From positions 5,580,001 through 5,644,000 of the forward strand of contig JAHEWK010000002.1 in NCBI GenBank assembly GCA_020740775.1: 64,000 nt of DNA. The letters are read 5' to 3'. This document shows positions 19,690-30,416 of this stretch, piece after piece. A model generated the notes under the pieces. That model had not been told where the DNA came from and did no database searches. It saw nothing but the letters and a program-made list of their open reading frames with translations. The position numbers and the translations under genes were made by a program. Source of the DNA: Ilyonectria destructans. Lineage: Eukaryota; Ascomycota; Sordariomycetes; Hypocreales; Nectriaceae. How positions within the stretch are numbered: position 1 is the first letter of the stretch; each line of letters starts with the position of its first letter.

Positions 19690-20855
19690 CGAAAGAATAT
19701 ATGAAAAGCTCTAGGGAAAGTATTTTTAATCTTTCATTTTGAATATTTATAAGTAGATAGCTGAGGATTATATTCCAGTTTATCCTATTTTATCAATTTC
19801 TAAGTAGGTTATAGTACAGTTATTTTATTATAATAACATTTAATATCTAAATAGATTAGGAAATATACTACTGTTAAATAGCAAGGTAAAATATTGAAAT
19901 ATATATCTCTTTAAATAAAGAAAATAGGAAATATTAAATATATATTCCTTATATTTAGTTTTTTTTTAGCTTTACTCAATATCATCAGATAGATCAAAGC
20001 CATATAGTATTCTCAAACAGTAGAGATAAACAGTAAGTGCTACACCCAGCACCAGTAGATACAGTAGCTGAACAATAAGGTTGTTGCACACTGGTATATA
20101 TTCCTTATATAAAACCCTTCTTTTAACAGTATTATAGCTCTATTGTTATAATTCACAGTATTTCTCTTAGTACTTTTACCCTTTTAAGCTCTTTTTTATT
20201 TTTTTTATTTTTAGGAATTTCATCAATTATATAATAGGTTGTAATAGACTATACAGCCTTTTAATAAGGAGAGTCTTAAGTTTAGCTTTTTAAAGTTATT
20301 ATTCTAAAGGGTGAATGTCTCACTGCAAGGAAGTACGCGCTTCAGTGACTTTTCGGCATGACTCCAGGGTGCGAACATCTGCCTGACAAGGCCGAGCATA
20401 GGGACAGTTCTAGCCCTAGCTACGGCTCCTTTGACTTCACAATCGAACATGACGCTGTCATCCCCAGATTTAATGGCATTGGATCACACGTTGGTGGCTC
20501 CGAAACTTTTGCGGCTTTAATTAATGGCAGGACACACTCTTGACTATCTATGCTCAACACACCTGGCAATAGATGACCTGGAGTTCTGGATTCATGGAAA
20601 TGATCAAATGGAGACGCACGCGTAATTTAATAGTGTTTAATCAACCTAGTACTCTATAACCTACCTGTCTTATAAACATCAAGCCGCTCCCCTCCAGTTG
20701 AGCAAGGAGCGGATGGAAGCGCGACGACCTTCGTAACCAGTCCATCATACTTTGGTCAATATTCAATCTTACCTCCATGAATCTTGCTACACTCAACTCT
20801 TCATTTAGGACGTCGTGATTCGCGCCGTCTCAGAATATTTGTGTCGTTGAGATGA
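19690..20855. other. AT-rich non-coding region
   Basis: The first 600 bp are strongly AT-rich, in contrast with neighbouring genes, as expected of repeat-induced point mutation or old repeat DNA. A SINE-like insertion lies inside. From about 20.34 kb the composition is normal again, with no supported gene. Confidence 0.5.
19939..20110 (-). repeat. SINE-like retroposon, copy 2
   Basis: A 140-bp insertion (19955-20094) in minus orientation is flanked by a perfect 16-bp direct repeat, TATATATTCCTTATAT, at 19939-19954 and 20095-20110. Read on the minus strand it starts CCAGTGTGCAACAACC and ends GCTAAAAAAAAACTAA. It matches copy 1 at about 93% but is about 24 bp shorter at its 5' end, consistent with 5' truncation during reverse transcription. 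Confidence 0.78.
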
Positions 20856-22565
20856 CTAACCTGCCTCCTCAAATCCTTCTCTGGAGCAGTGCGGTTGACT
20901 ATACTCGCTCTCCGTCTGGATATCGTAGTTGTCAGCCAAGATGCTCGCGTAGTCCAGCGCGGGGGGGAAATCGATGCGCAGAGTATGGTGCATAGAGAAT
21001 GACCGGACCCATAAGAACGCCACTCCTGTTTCCTTCTCGACCAAGTCCTCCCAGTCCCATGGATGACCTGTATTGAAGTCGGAGCGGAGGAACGAAGTTG
21101 GGTCATTTAAATGCTCTATTGCCTCCGCAAAGCCTTCTGCGACCAACCCGGTTTGAAGAAGTGGCCAATGGACCAACAAACCGCGTTGAATGGATGCCTG
21201 GTACGCCTTATGCCATGCGACGTCTCGATGGACGGTTTGTTGAAATAGGTCAGTGCAAAAGTCAACATAGGGTCCCCCTTCTAAGACAAACGTGAAGGAT
21301 TCGGCGGGAATGCCTGCCTCAGGAACGTCCAAGGCGTCAAGGAGCCACTGAGCCAGACGGCTGGGAAAATGGGAAGAACGCATCGAATTGCGGTAAGTGA
21401 GGTAGTCTGCGTGTTTGGGGTGCCTCGGTTCTTGTAACCACCATGCCACCATATCTGGTGCATCACAACTAAGTCGTTCTGGTTCGGAAATGCACCTTAC
21501 TGCGCTGACACGGCGCTTAACTCGGAGTCGTGAATTCTCTCTGAAGAAGGGGGCCAAGCCCTGGGCGTGGGATGGTGGATCGCCCGCGGCCGCGAAGTCT
21601 TCGTGCAATGTGACGTTTCGAATCTGGAGACGCTGGTCGAGAGTGAGCCGACCGAGGAACCGAATGGAGACGGCCGCTGCGGAAAACCGAATCTTTTTCC
21701 GGCATCGAGTCCCTTTGTGCAATGGGTCATACGGGCTGGATGGGTCGTAACAGTGCTGTGGCTTGTAATGCCACTGGTCCACGATTTGCCAAACAAAGTC
21801 GACGTCAAGGCAGCTTGTCACACGGGCTAACTCTGATCGTGAAGGTATGTCCCAGAGGTTGAAGCCAAGCTCCAGAAACTCATGGGCCGGGTGCGTGTCT
21901 ATCCAGTGCGGGAAAGTCTCAAAGACCAACTGAGCGAACTCAGCAGGTCGCTTTTCTGCGAGGAGTCGCAGAGCATAGAATGGGGTCCCCTGATTCGCCC
22001 GCACACCAAAAAAGCCGGGTGACAAAGGACAGCTAGCGTCTGTGCGCAGGGAACCATTCCGAAAATCACGTATCCAACCCAGGGCCTCTCCTTCTCCAGG
22101 GTTGGCAAGAATAGTATCGGGTTCCCCGAGTTCGACTTCGTCCATGCGCTGCTGGTGTATTTCCGACATACGTCGCAACTCCGACACGAAGTCGGGAAAC
22201 TTCGTGGTAAGTTCGGAGTACATGTCGGGAGTTATGAACGGCTCAAGACGTATCACCATGTCCGCAACTAGCAAGGGGTAGAGGATCGTGACGAAGTTGA
22301 GGCAGCCAGCGAGCGGCATCCAGTCTCGACGGTACACAGTAGAGAAGTGGACGGTGTTGAGAGATAGCGGCATGCCCCTCGTCTGGGTGGCAATCGAGCG
22401 GCAGGTATACATGAGGGCGAGGTCGATGGGCTTGCCGTTGGCGATAGTGAGCTTCTCAGAGTCGCCATTGAAAGCATATCCACCGTCGACTTTGAAGTAA
22501 TCATGGAAGATTTGCATTTGCAACTCAAAGGGGAGGGTAGTGAAGTTTGTCCGTGAAGAAGACAT
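20856..22565 (-). CDS. Fungal F-box-like hypothetical protein, 569 residues
   Basis: A single exon runs from the ATG at 22563-22565. The N-terminus, FTTLPFELQMQIFHDYFKVD, resembles the short F-box-like opening common in Sordariomycete hypothetical proteins. The remainder has the feel of an expanded lineage-specific family, for example VSIRFLGRLTLDQRLQIRNV and HAQGLAPFFRENSRLRVKRR. No signal peptide or membrane segment is seen. No introns or lesions are evident. It may act as an adaptor for ubiquitin ligases, but only the N-terminal hint supports that. It is separated from the AT-rich block by a short normal-composition spacer. Confidence 0.75.
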   Translation of the reverse strand: MSSSRTNFTTLPFELQMQIFHDYFKVDGGYAFNGDSEKLTIANGKPIDLALMYTCRSIATQTRGMPLSLNTVHFSTVYRRDWMPLAGCLNFVTILYPLLVADMVIRLEPFITPDMYSELTTKFPDFVSELRRMSEIHQQRMDEVELGEPDTILANPGEGEALGWIRDFRNGSLRTDASCPLSPGFFGVRANQGTPFYALRLLAEKRPAEFAQLVFETFPHWIDTHPAHEFLELGFNLWDIPSRSELARVTSCLDVDFVWQIVDQWHYKPQHCYDPSSPYDPLHKGTRCRKKIRFSAAAVSIRFLGRLTLDQRLQIRNVTLHEDFAAAGDPPSHAQGLAPFFRENSRLRVKRRVSAVRCISEPERLSCDAPDMVAWWLQEPRHPKHADYLTYRNSMRSSHFPSRLAQWLLDALDVPEAGIPAESFTFVLEGGPYVDFCTDLFQQTVHRDVAWHKAYQASIQRGLLVHWPLLQTGLVAEGFAEAIEHLNDPTSFLRSDFNTGHPWDWEDLVEKETGVAFLWVRSFSMHHTLRIDFPPALDYASILADNYDIQTESEYSQPHCSREGFEEAG

Positions 22566-22901
22566 GGTGTCGTAGGGCGAGGGAACCTTTAACTAATGTC
22601 CTGTTAGTGGAGGGATAATGCGTTGAGGGATAGTCCGTTGATGGAGGGAGTGAAAGGGAGATGAAGTGAGCAATTGATTATTGACTGAGAAACATGAGGG
22701 TTTTATAGGCACCCGCTGCGGTAAGGTTCATGAGTCACGCGCTGCACTACAACCCAGAAAACTTTGACCCAGGCCCACAAAGTTCAGCCTAATCCACACA
22801 AAAGAAACTCTGCGCTACAGAGCTACAGAAGGACACATCATACCACAGCAAGTCACAGGACAAAACAAAAAAGTTTGCGGGGTATCGCAATTTATCAAGA
22901 C

Positions 22902-23011
22902 GTTAGGGTGCCCTAGTACACACATACCCAGAGGGGGGACTAGAAGCTCAACAGTAAAAAAAAAACACCAACAATAGTATCAACAATACAGACCATATAC
23001 CCAGTCCATTC
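22902..23011 (+). repeat. Dispersed repeat, second copy of the 15.3-kb unit
   Basis: These 110 bp match 15328-15438 in the same orientation, from GTTAGGGTGCCCTAGTACAC to ATACCCAGTC, with only a few substitutions and length differences in the homopolymer runs. No flanking duplication was recognised here. The two copies lie 7.6 kb apart. Confidence 0.7.
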
Positions 23012-23102
23012 AAAGGTCAACAGTTACTCAAACAGACTAAGGTTTCTAGTCCAACTGGTTACCTTTCCTGATACCTCAATAAGCTGCAGGAACAGCTGCG
23101 TC

Positions 23103-23198
23103 TTGAAAAAGCTAGATCTGCTGGAAAAGCTAGATCTTGGAAAAGCTAGATCTGCTGGAAAAGCTAGATCTGCTGGAAAAGCTAGATCTTGGAAAAGG
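23103..23198 (+). repeat. Minisatellite, 16/18-bp unit
   Basis: About five and a half tandem copies of TGGAAAAGCTAGATCT, with or without an extra GC, run from 23103 to 23198. The alternation of 16- and 18-bp units means any reading frame through it would shift between alleles. Confidence 0.8.
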
Positions 23199-23328
23199 CA
23201 AAATCATGATGGATATAAAAGCTCTGTAAGCCCTACTAGAGGTTAGCGGCATTTAGATATATGGAATAGAGAGAAGCAACATACTCACCTCTTCCACTCC
23301 AGTCATCTTTCCATCCTTACACACACCT

Positions 23329-23400
23329 CAACCAACTACTCAACCAACCACTCGACCAACCACTCAACCAACCACTCGACCAACCACTCGACCAACTGAA
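23329..23400 (+). repeat. Minisatellite, 12-bp unit in a leader
   Basis: Six tandem copies of C(A/G)ACCAACCACT end immediately before the ATG at 23402, so they would lie in the 5' leader of that ORF. On the minus strand the array reads as a WLVE repeat, which is a by-product. Confidence 0.8.
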
Positions 23401-23401
23401 G

Positions 23402-23895
23402 ATGTCTGCTTTTTATCCAACTACTGTAAGCAGTTATATATATTTGAGCTTGGGAGATAACCAATACATACCTTTCCGTCTTACCCTCCAGACCGATATA
23501 GTATCTCCCAATCGTAGCTATACTCATAGCTTCCATTTCGATCTGCACCACTTAATCCAAAGTGACCCAACCCTAATTTCGAAGCTGCAAATTGCAGCTA
23601 AAAAGTCCGGACTTGAAGATATTAGAAGAGTACAAATCGATCGACCCAGCGAACTGTATCTAGCGCCTATCAAGAATTCAAATTAATTTATATTGCTGCA
23701 GGTAACTTCATTGACTTACAGTTACTTGTATTTGGCTGCTATACAATTCGAGAGCTGGCCGGCCTAGATACAGATCTAAGACTCTGGATTACCGCTGAGA
23801 TAGGCTGTCTTAGGACGATGGTTCAGAACTGCGAAAGTAGGACAATTTCTCCGGCCGAAAAGGCATTCTTGAATAGCTTGCGCGGCCTGAATTAA
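23402..23895 (+). CDS. Small hypothetical protein, two-exon model
   Basis: The ATG at 23402 opens a 94-residue frame without splicing. A two-exon model, 23402..23629 plus 23722..23895, gives 133 residues using a GTACAA donor and a TTGACTTACAG acceptor in phase 0. It is preferred because the downstream exon reads as well-formed protein (VFGCYTIRELAGLDTDLRLW, ending SPAEKAFLNSLRGLN). No family was recognised and no signal peptide is visible. It lies directly downstream of two minisatellites and a dispersed repeat, so it may belong to a repeat-rich, fast-evolving locus. The unspliced product remains possible. Confidence 0.4.
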
Positions 23896-24724
23896 GAGTA
23901 TTAGAGTTAGTTAAGAAAATATTAATAGGATGCTTACTCTGGCTATACAGCATGGATCATGCAGCTGATGCATGATGTGGTGTTGGTCAACTCGCAGCCA
24001 AAGAATTGACTATAGAAATAAGTAAGCTGCGGCCTTATTGAGATTGACCTAAAAACATACCGACCACAAGAACCCAAGGGAACCCTATCGATGGCTTTAG
24101 TTAGCAAATAGAAGTTGGCTTGGTCCAGGCTTTTACCGACCAGTCGCCTCCGGCAGCGGCTGCGAAGCTGCTAGGATTTGCTTCGTCAGGTGGGAATCGG
24201 GGTAGAGCAGATAAGGGGGCCGAGCGGGGTCTTACGAATCATGGAGGGATGTTGCGGAGGAGGTTCTGATTGATGCCATTATTGATTAGCAAAGGGAACA
24301 TACAAAAGTAGACTTAATGGGAGAGTCGGAAATCCTGCAACATACATGTGCTTGGCGGTCTTTCCCGGAGTCAGCGGACTGACACTGGGGGTCACTGAGC
24401 ATTTGCCGGGTCTTGGGGGAATCGAAGGGAACGAGGATGCTTACTAGAAGAGGCAAAAGACTGTAATTAGGTTCACGATCAATAGACCAAGTCCCTCATC
24501 ACACTCGTGCAAGAACGTGACTGCTTTTAGTTGTCAGCGAGTGGCAATATGTGTCGAGGTTCGCACTTACTACAGAATTTGAAACAGTAGTCAGAACAGT
24601 GATTTCAACAATGAATTCCTGGAAGGAATTGGTCCTCAGACAGATTCCCTCGATGAGAGAAAGCGTCTTTCAATGAGGTATTATGTCCCGTGTAGGGCTA
24701 TGATGCATCTGCAGACAGAGCCAC
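23896..24724. other. Non-coding; likely includes the LINE 3' flank
   Basis: No supported gene. The right part lies 3' of the minus-strand LINE ORF and may contain its 3' untranslated region, but no A-rich tail or target duplication could be identified. Confidence 0.4.
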
Positions 24725-27700
24725 CTAATGGGTGTCTGGTCTTTCAGAATTAAACTGAGAATCTTGGCGCGGCCACAAGAACTGATCGATGTTGAAGAAG
24801 GTGATTCCCCAGTCAGCGACCACGGCACCGTTTTCCGTCATCAACCTCTTCATGTCGTTGTGTTCGAGTTCCGCAGTCAAGCGGGCTCTCGCGGCGTCGA
24901 GATTCCTGCAGTGGACGAACATGTGGAAGACGGTTTGCTGGGGGTGCCCGCATGGACAAGCAGCAGATGGCACTTGTTTGGCGTTGAAAAGATAGCCATT
25001 CAGGCCGATGAACTCGGTCCTGCAATGCAGTAACATGGTGCTTTGAGCACGGGTCAGCCCCTTGTAGTATTGGAAGCTCTCTGCGCCCCAATCCTCAGCC
25101 AACACGGCGGGACGATGAAGCCGTCGGCGCACCCTTTCTCGATCTTTGCGGTATTTGTCCCAGAGCCTGGCGGATCTCTCGATGCCTTCTTGCTTGGCAC
25201 AGGTACCAATGGCTTTCTTCCGCGTCTGTGGATCGAGCCACTTGGATAGCCACACGTTTTCGTCGCCACTCGACTGCTTCTTGCAATTCTCCTCAAGCAG
25301 CCGCCGGGCCCGCACACACAGCTCTTTGGTCTCCCCGTTGAGCACCTGGTATGGAGAAGTCTGAGGAGCGTATTGCTTACGCTCCACGTGGGCTCCATTG
25401 ACGTACGGATAGCTTGAAGTCACGCCCATTGTCTTGGCCCGGTCGGACATGGCAGCCCGCGACAGGAAGACGTGGATATTCTCGATGTTGAGCTCTTTCT
25501 CGAGCACCCGGGGACTGCATCTGCCAAGTGCGCCTGACATCTTCTTGAGGCATGCAGACTGCAAGTCGTCTAGCAGTTTCATGTTCTTTTTGCTGAGTCG
25601 CCATCTCAACGTCGTATTTTTGACGCTGCTGTGTATGAACCACACGCCACAGGCGTAAGAGATGATGGGTCGGATCTTGGCCAAGTATACACGTCTCGCG
25701 GCCGCGAGGCTTAGGCCCCAAATACTTCCCGATATGCGCTGGAAGTATCTCATCTGCTTTTCTACCTTGGCCTTGATATGCTCCAGGTGGTTGTCCCATC
25801 TCAACCGGTGGTCCACCTCGACCCCGAGGATTTTGAGCCCCGTTTTGAGGCACTTTTCGGGGTCTTGGAGCCCAGGAATGTCGGGCATCAGCTTGCAGTT
25901 CTCCTCGGTGGATAGGGGGGACTTGAAGTGCATGACTTTGTACTTGTGTGGCGAAAAGGTAACTCCAGCTTCTGCGGCTCAGCCCAGGATGCCGTCATGG
26001 CACACTTTCAGCCCGTCGCAGTTCTTTTGATAGGTGGAAGAGACTGCGAGTAGGTAGACGTCGTCGACATAAGCGTACACGAACACGGTGACCCCCTCTT
26101 GCATCTGGTCGAGTTTGGCGAGGGCCGGCGCTGCGAAGAAGAGGAAGAGAATTGGCGAAAGCGGTGAACCCTGGGGGATCCCGATGTTGACAAAAAAGGA
26201 CTCGGTGGTACTGCTGGGCATCTTGAGGACAGTACTACGGTTGGAGAGGAAGGAGTGGATGAAACGGACGATCCACCAGGGTATGTTCTTCTCTATCAGA
26301 ACATCGAGGAGCTTGGTCCGGTTGACGTTGTCATAGGCGCCTGCCATGTCGAGGCTCAATATGGTGGCTAGCTTCTTGGCGAGCTTTCTCTTCATGTGCC
26401 GTGACCAGGCTTTGTACACTTGGTCGAGCATTCCGCGAAGGGCGTGGGAAGTGGACTTTCCGGGGGCACCGTACTGCGAACGAGGGAGGAGGCTGTGGGC
26501 CAGAACTAGCATCTTGAGGCGCTCAGCCATGATCTTCTCCAGCAGCTTGCCCAGGGCCGGCAGCAGGGCAATGGGCCGCCAGCTTTTGGGGTCGGTGTAG
26601 GTTTCCTTGTCACTCTTTGGGAGGATGACGGTGACGGCGTCTTTGAAGATGGCGGGATGGTGGGAGAGCTTCAGGCAAGCCTGGAAGAGGCGGGTGAGGT
26701 AGGGGACGAGCTCAGCGCGAGCCATCTTGATGGCTTCGTTGGCCATGCCGTCGCCACCCGCAGCCTTTCCGATAGGCAGGGATTGGACGGCTCGATGTAC
26801 CTCGGCCTCGGTCAGATTCTGGTCAGCCCAGAGCTCCTGATAGCTCGATCCGTCGGCGGGCTTGGCTGGGAGCGGGAGCGGTGGTGCTGCATCTCCTTGG
26901 CTTGTCTCGGGCCATAGTGAGTCTTTCATGCAACGGCCCTTCTCTTCCGCCGTGGTGAAGATGCGGCCCTTGCTTTGAAGATCACACATGTGAGACAGAG
27001 GCATGGGCTGAGATATCCTATGCGAGACTTTCATCATCCGGCAGCCTCCCGTGGGGGCCTTGGACTGTTCTGGGACGAATCTGCGCCACCTATCGGTCTT
27101 GGCTGTCTTCTCTTCCCTTTCCCTTTGAGCTTCACGAAGCTCATCAAGTTGTGCCTCCAGCAGCATCTTCCGATGACTCTTCCTAATCGCAGCCCCTTGG
27201 TTCCTGGTGACGAATTTTGGCTCCTTGTCGGCCTTGCCGGTCCCGAGCTGCGGTTGTGCGTCGATGACAGCTGGCGCAGTGGCCTTGGAGAACTGTGCTG
27301 GCCTTGGTACGCAAACGGGACGCGTGGGCACTTCACTTCGAACTGTATCCATGAGAGTATTGACAAGGCTGGCGGCTGAGTCATCGATTTGCTCAGGAGT
27401 ATCAAGCTCATCGAGCTGAACTCGGGATATGGCGGTGGCGATGGTGCTGCTATAGGTCTTTCTTGATGTCTTGTTCCAGCAGTACCGAGTACTCTCGTCT
27501 CTGTACAGCTCAGTTTTTAGCCGTGTTTCAATGATGCGATGATCCGACGCCGGCCAAGAGGGAATATCTTTGACGCCGCAGCTCAAGACGCTTGGTGCCA
27601 TTTCCTGGCTGACGAAGGTAAGATCGATGCACGACCTGGCCACGTCTAGTCGGGTGCCGCGCGAGTATGTCACAGTGCCGGGACTGGTGATGCATTTCAT

Positions 27701-28366
27701 GCCCGACACTTTCATGCCATAATGAAGCGCCTTGGCATCTGGGCATTCTTTCTTGGGAGATGTGAGTAGGAACCCGGCCCATTGCTCATGGTGGAGGTTG
27801 AAGTCGCCGACGACGATGTCCCGCTGACCAGTAGTCGTGTCGTCGATGAATTGCTTAATGCTGGCCTCGTTCCGTCGGTTGTACATGCTGTGAAGGGAAT
27901 ACATACCCTCCACAGTTGTCAGATTGAGGGTGGCGCTGAGATCCTTGTTTTTGTCTGTGTGGTACGTGACACTCCACCGTTCTGCTGGGACCGTCTGGTG
28001 AACATAGAAACATACTTTGGCCAGAGAAACCAGCTTGAATTCAGCTTTCTCAGAATTTGTCTTAGATTTTGTCCTGGGACCTGCTGGGTTGTCGGCTTCA
28101 GTAAGCGGTCTTTCCGGCCGGAAATCCACAGCATAAGGGTGACAACTAAGCCATGGGGCTTCCGGGGGAGGGTCTTGGACTGCGATGACGTCTGGACCGC
28201 GGCTTTTCGGGTCCCCTGCTGCGCTGAGGACATTCTTGAGTCTTTTCTTGCAAAATTTGACATTGACTTGCCAAATGACCAACTGGGAGTCGGACATGAC
28301 GGTTACGTAGTCCTGCTTCGACCTCCCCTGCTGGGCCATTCGCTCGTGGCCCTTGAGTCTCGCCAT
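24725..28366 (-). mobile_element. Tad-type LINE, ORF2 (endonuclease-reverse transcriptase) with one TGA
   Basis: From ATG 28366 the frame runs 1213 codons to a stop at 24725, broken only by a TGA at 25979-25981 (GILG*AAEAGV), where Trp would be natural. An APE-type endonuclease leads, with DVIAVQDPPPEAP (Asp at the usual catalytic Glu), GDFNLHHEQW and SDHRIIET. The reverse transcriptase follows: motif A LDMAGAYDNV, motif B GIPQGSPLSPILF, motif C YAYVDDVYLLA. The C-terminus has CPCGHPQQTVFHMFVHC, a Cys/His knuckle typical of the family. No RNase H domain was seen. Such elements move by target-primed reverse transcription. A single lesion implies a recent insertion. The plus-strand ORFs across it are shadows. 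Confidence 0.88.
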
Positions 28367-29504
28367 GGCGGTCGGCGCTCACTGGGGACTGATGCGTGGG
28401 GAAGGAAGCGCCTCACTATCGACTAGGTAGCCAAATAGTTACGAGCCAGATACAGGGGGATCGAGCCGTGTGATGGTGTCTCAATGAAAGGGCGTGTTGA
28501 GACAATTGCCACAGAGGCTGGAGCAGTTGTCCCTGGCCATCACGTGGGTGACAGGAGGGGAGCAGAGAGGCGAAGATAGAGGCGAAGGAGGCACCCGCCA
28601 GTCACGCAGGCCAGATCTCGGGGACACTGATTAAAGACAGCGCGAAAAGGCCGAGGTATAACGGGATGGCAAGCTGGTGGTGCAGTCTTTGACAGAGGCG
28701 ACCATCAAATGGATGGGTAAGCAATGGGCAAAGATGTATGCATGTCCATGAGTGAGAAGATGAAGGTTGAGATGAAGTTGGATAGAATGCATATGATGGA
28801 GATGGATGAGAGCGGCGACTTATGTCTAGTATTTATACATGTCCCCCTCCTCTGGTCGCCAGCGGCTGTTACACCAGGTCGTCGGTCGTCAACTCGGGGC
28901 GGAGGCCTCCTCCTCGCCCGGTGCATGAAACGTCGACCAGTCTGTCCCACAACTAGAGCATGAATACGAAGCCATCAGCCACCATCATCTCTGGTAGAAT
29001 AGCATGATGCAGGGACATGGTATTCGGTGGTTATGTGCCCGGTCTAGACCTCGGATATGCTTGATGCCGAACGTCGCAGAGCTGATAATTGGTTTTTACA
29101 CGAGCTCACAATCCCCACGTATAACCCTTAACAAGTCGCAGCGTCGTAATCGGGAACCACGGCAGAGATAGCAGAAACTTTGCTCATTTCCAAGCCCAGG
29201 CACATGGGTTACCTGTTGGGCTGAAAGCAAATCGCCACGTCTCCCCTGTTCATTCTCGACTCTCAACTCTCCCATGGAATAATCCCTCTCCTTGAGCATA
29301 ATTTGCCCTGGATGCGACAAGCAAGAAACAGGGGCTTTCGATAACTTGACCAACCCGGTGCTATTAGCCTCTGCTTGCCGAACGGGCTTTAAAATGGGAA
29401 AAAGGACCTACGGAGTCGTGTATGTTTCCCCTACGCTACCTTATACCTGGACACAGAGTCACTGACACCGATTTCCCAGACCATACGCCCCCTAATCAGA
29501 TTCA
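28367..29504. other. Spacer between LINE ORF2 and inverted ORF1
   Basis: No supported gene. The sequence lies between the two head-to-head LINE pieces and may contain leader or ORF1-ORF2 spacer sequence of the element, but no repeat boundary was found. Confidence 0.35.
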
Positions 29505-30392
29505 GTGTTCTGTTACAAGTGTCAAGCCTCAAACCATTACCAATATGCCTGTACGAATTCAACCCGGTGTGGTAGATGTTCAGGGGAACATCACACGTCC
29601 AGTTGTCCACCCGGTGCTGAGAACAAGTGCCCCAACTGCGGCGAGAAACACGAGGCTTGGGACCACCGATGCAACGACAAAGATTCGAAGCGACAGCGTG
29701 AGCAATCCAAGCTCCGCTACCTCATCGGCCCGGGTTGGGCGCATCTGGTGGGTGCCCAGGAGGTTACCATGGTCGGCTCTTTCTCCTCGAGCACCACTCT
29801 CTCGTCGAGCACCACTCTCTCACCAAGCACCCCTTATCGGAACATGACCGAAAGGCAGCCGACTCTCAATAGGCAAAGTGTAAGCAGATCACTCAAACGA
29901 GCACCTGAAGATCCCCGGCAAACCACCATCAACTTTGGTACCCCGAGACTGGTCGACGATGAAGTAACTTCTCCTGTGATTGATACGCTTGTGGATACGC
30001 TTGTGGATACGGACGCTGAAAACAATGAGCCCGAGGAACCATCTCCTGCCATTAAGAAGGGCAAGGGAAGAGCGTCCATGCCTGGTACCACCGTGGGCCA
30101 GGGCGCTGAAGACGAGGGACCCAAGGAAGCGCCTTCTGCCCTCAACAAGGGAAAGTGGAAAGCGTCTATGCCAAAGGGGAAGAGAGGCGAGGGCAGCAAC
30201 ACCAACAATAACAACAACAACCATAGCGACAACACTAAATTAAGTAAGAAGAGGAAGAGGGCCCAGAGCAGGAATAACAAGAATCGACAGGTAAAGAGCA
30301 GAGAGAATGGTGCAAAACGGGACAACGGAGAACATCGAGTGGAAAGCACTGAACAAGCAGATGAGACGAATTACATCAGCCTTTCAGAGTAA
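29505..30392 (+). mobile_element. LINE ORF1 (gag-like) fragment, 5'-truncated
   Basis: The open frame carries three zinc knuckles in a row: CYKCQASNHYQYAC, CGRCSGEHHTSSC and CPNCGEKHEAWDHRC. This is the arrangement seen at the C-terminal side of ORF1 of Tad-type LINEs, where they bind the element's RNA. A long Lys/Arg/Glu-rich low-complexity tail follows, with short internal duplications (GKGRASMP and GKWKASMP). No ATG precedes the knuckles in frame; a stop lies about 20 bp upstream, so the N-terminal part is missing. It ends 24 bp from the stop codon of the convergent dehydrogenase. No ORF2 follows it on this strand. Confidence 0.8.
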
Positions 30393-30416
30393 AGAATGGC
30401 AATAAGTATCCTCATT

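Noticed and set aside
27782..28426. 214-residue plus-strand ORF
   Set aside because: It is antisense to the endonuclease part of the LINE ORF2, whose motifs are clear.
29834..30349. 171-residue minus-strand hydrophobic ORF
   Set aside because: It is the reverse of the Lys/Ser-rich low-complexity tail of the LINE ORF1; the hydrophobicity is an artefact.
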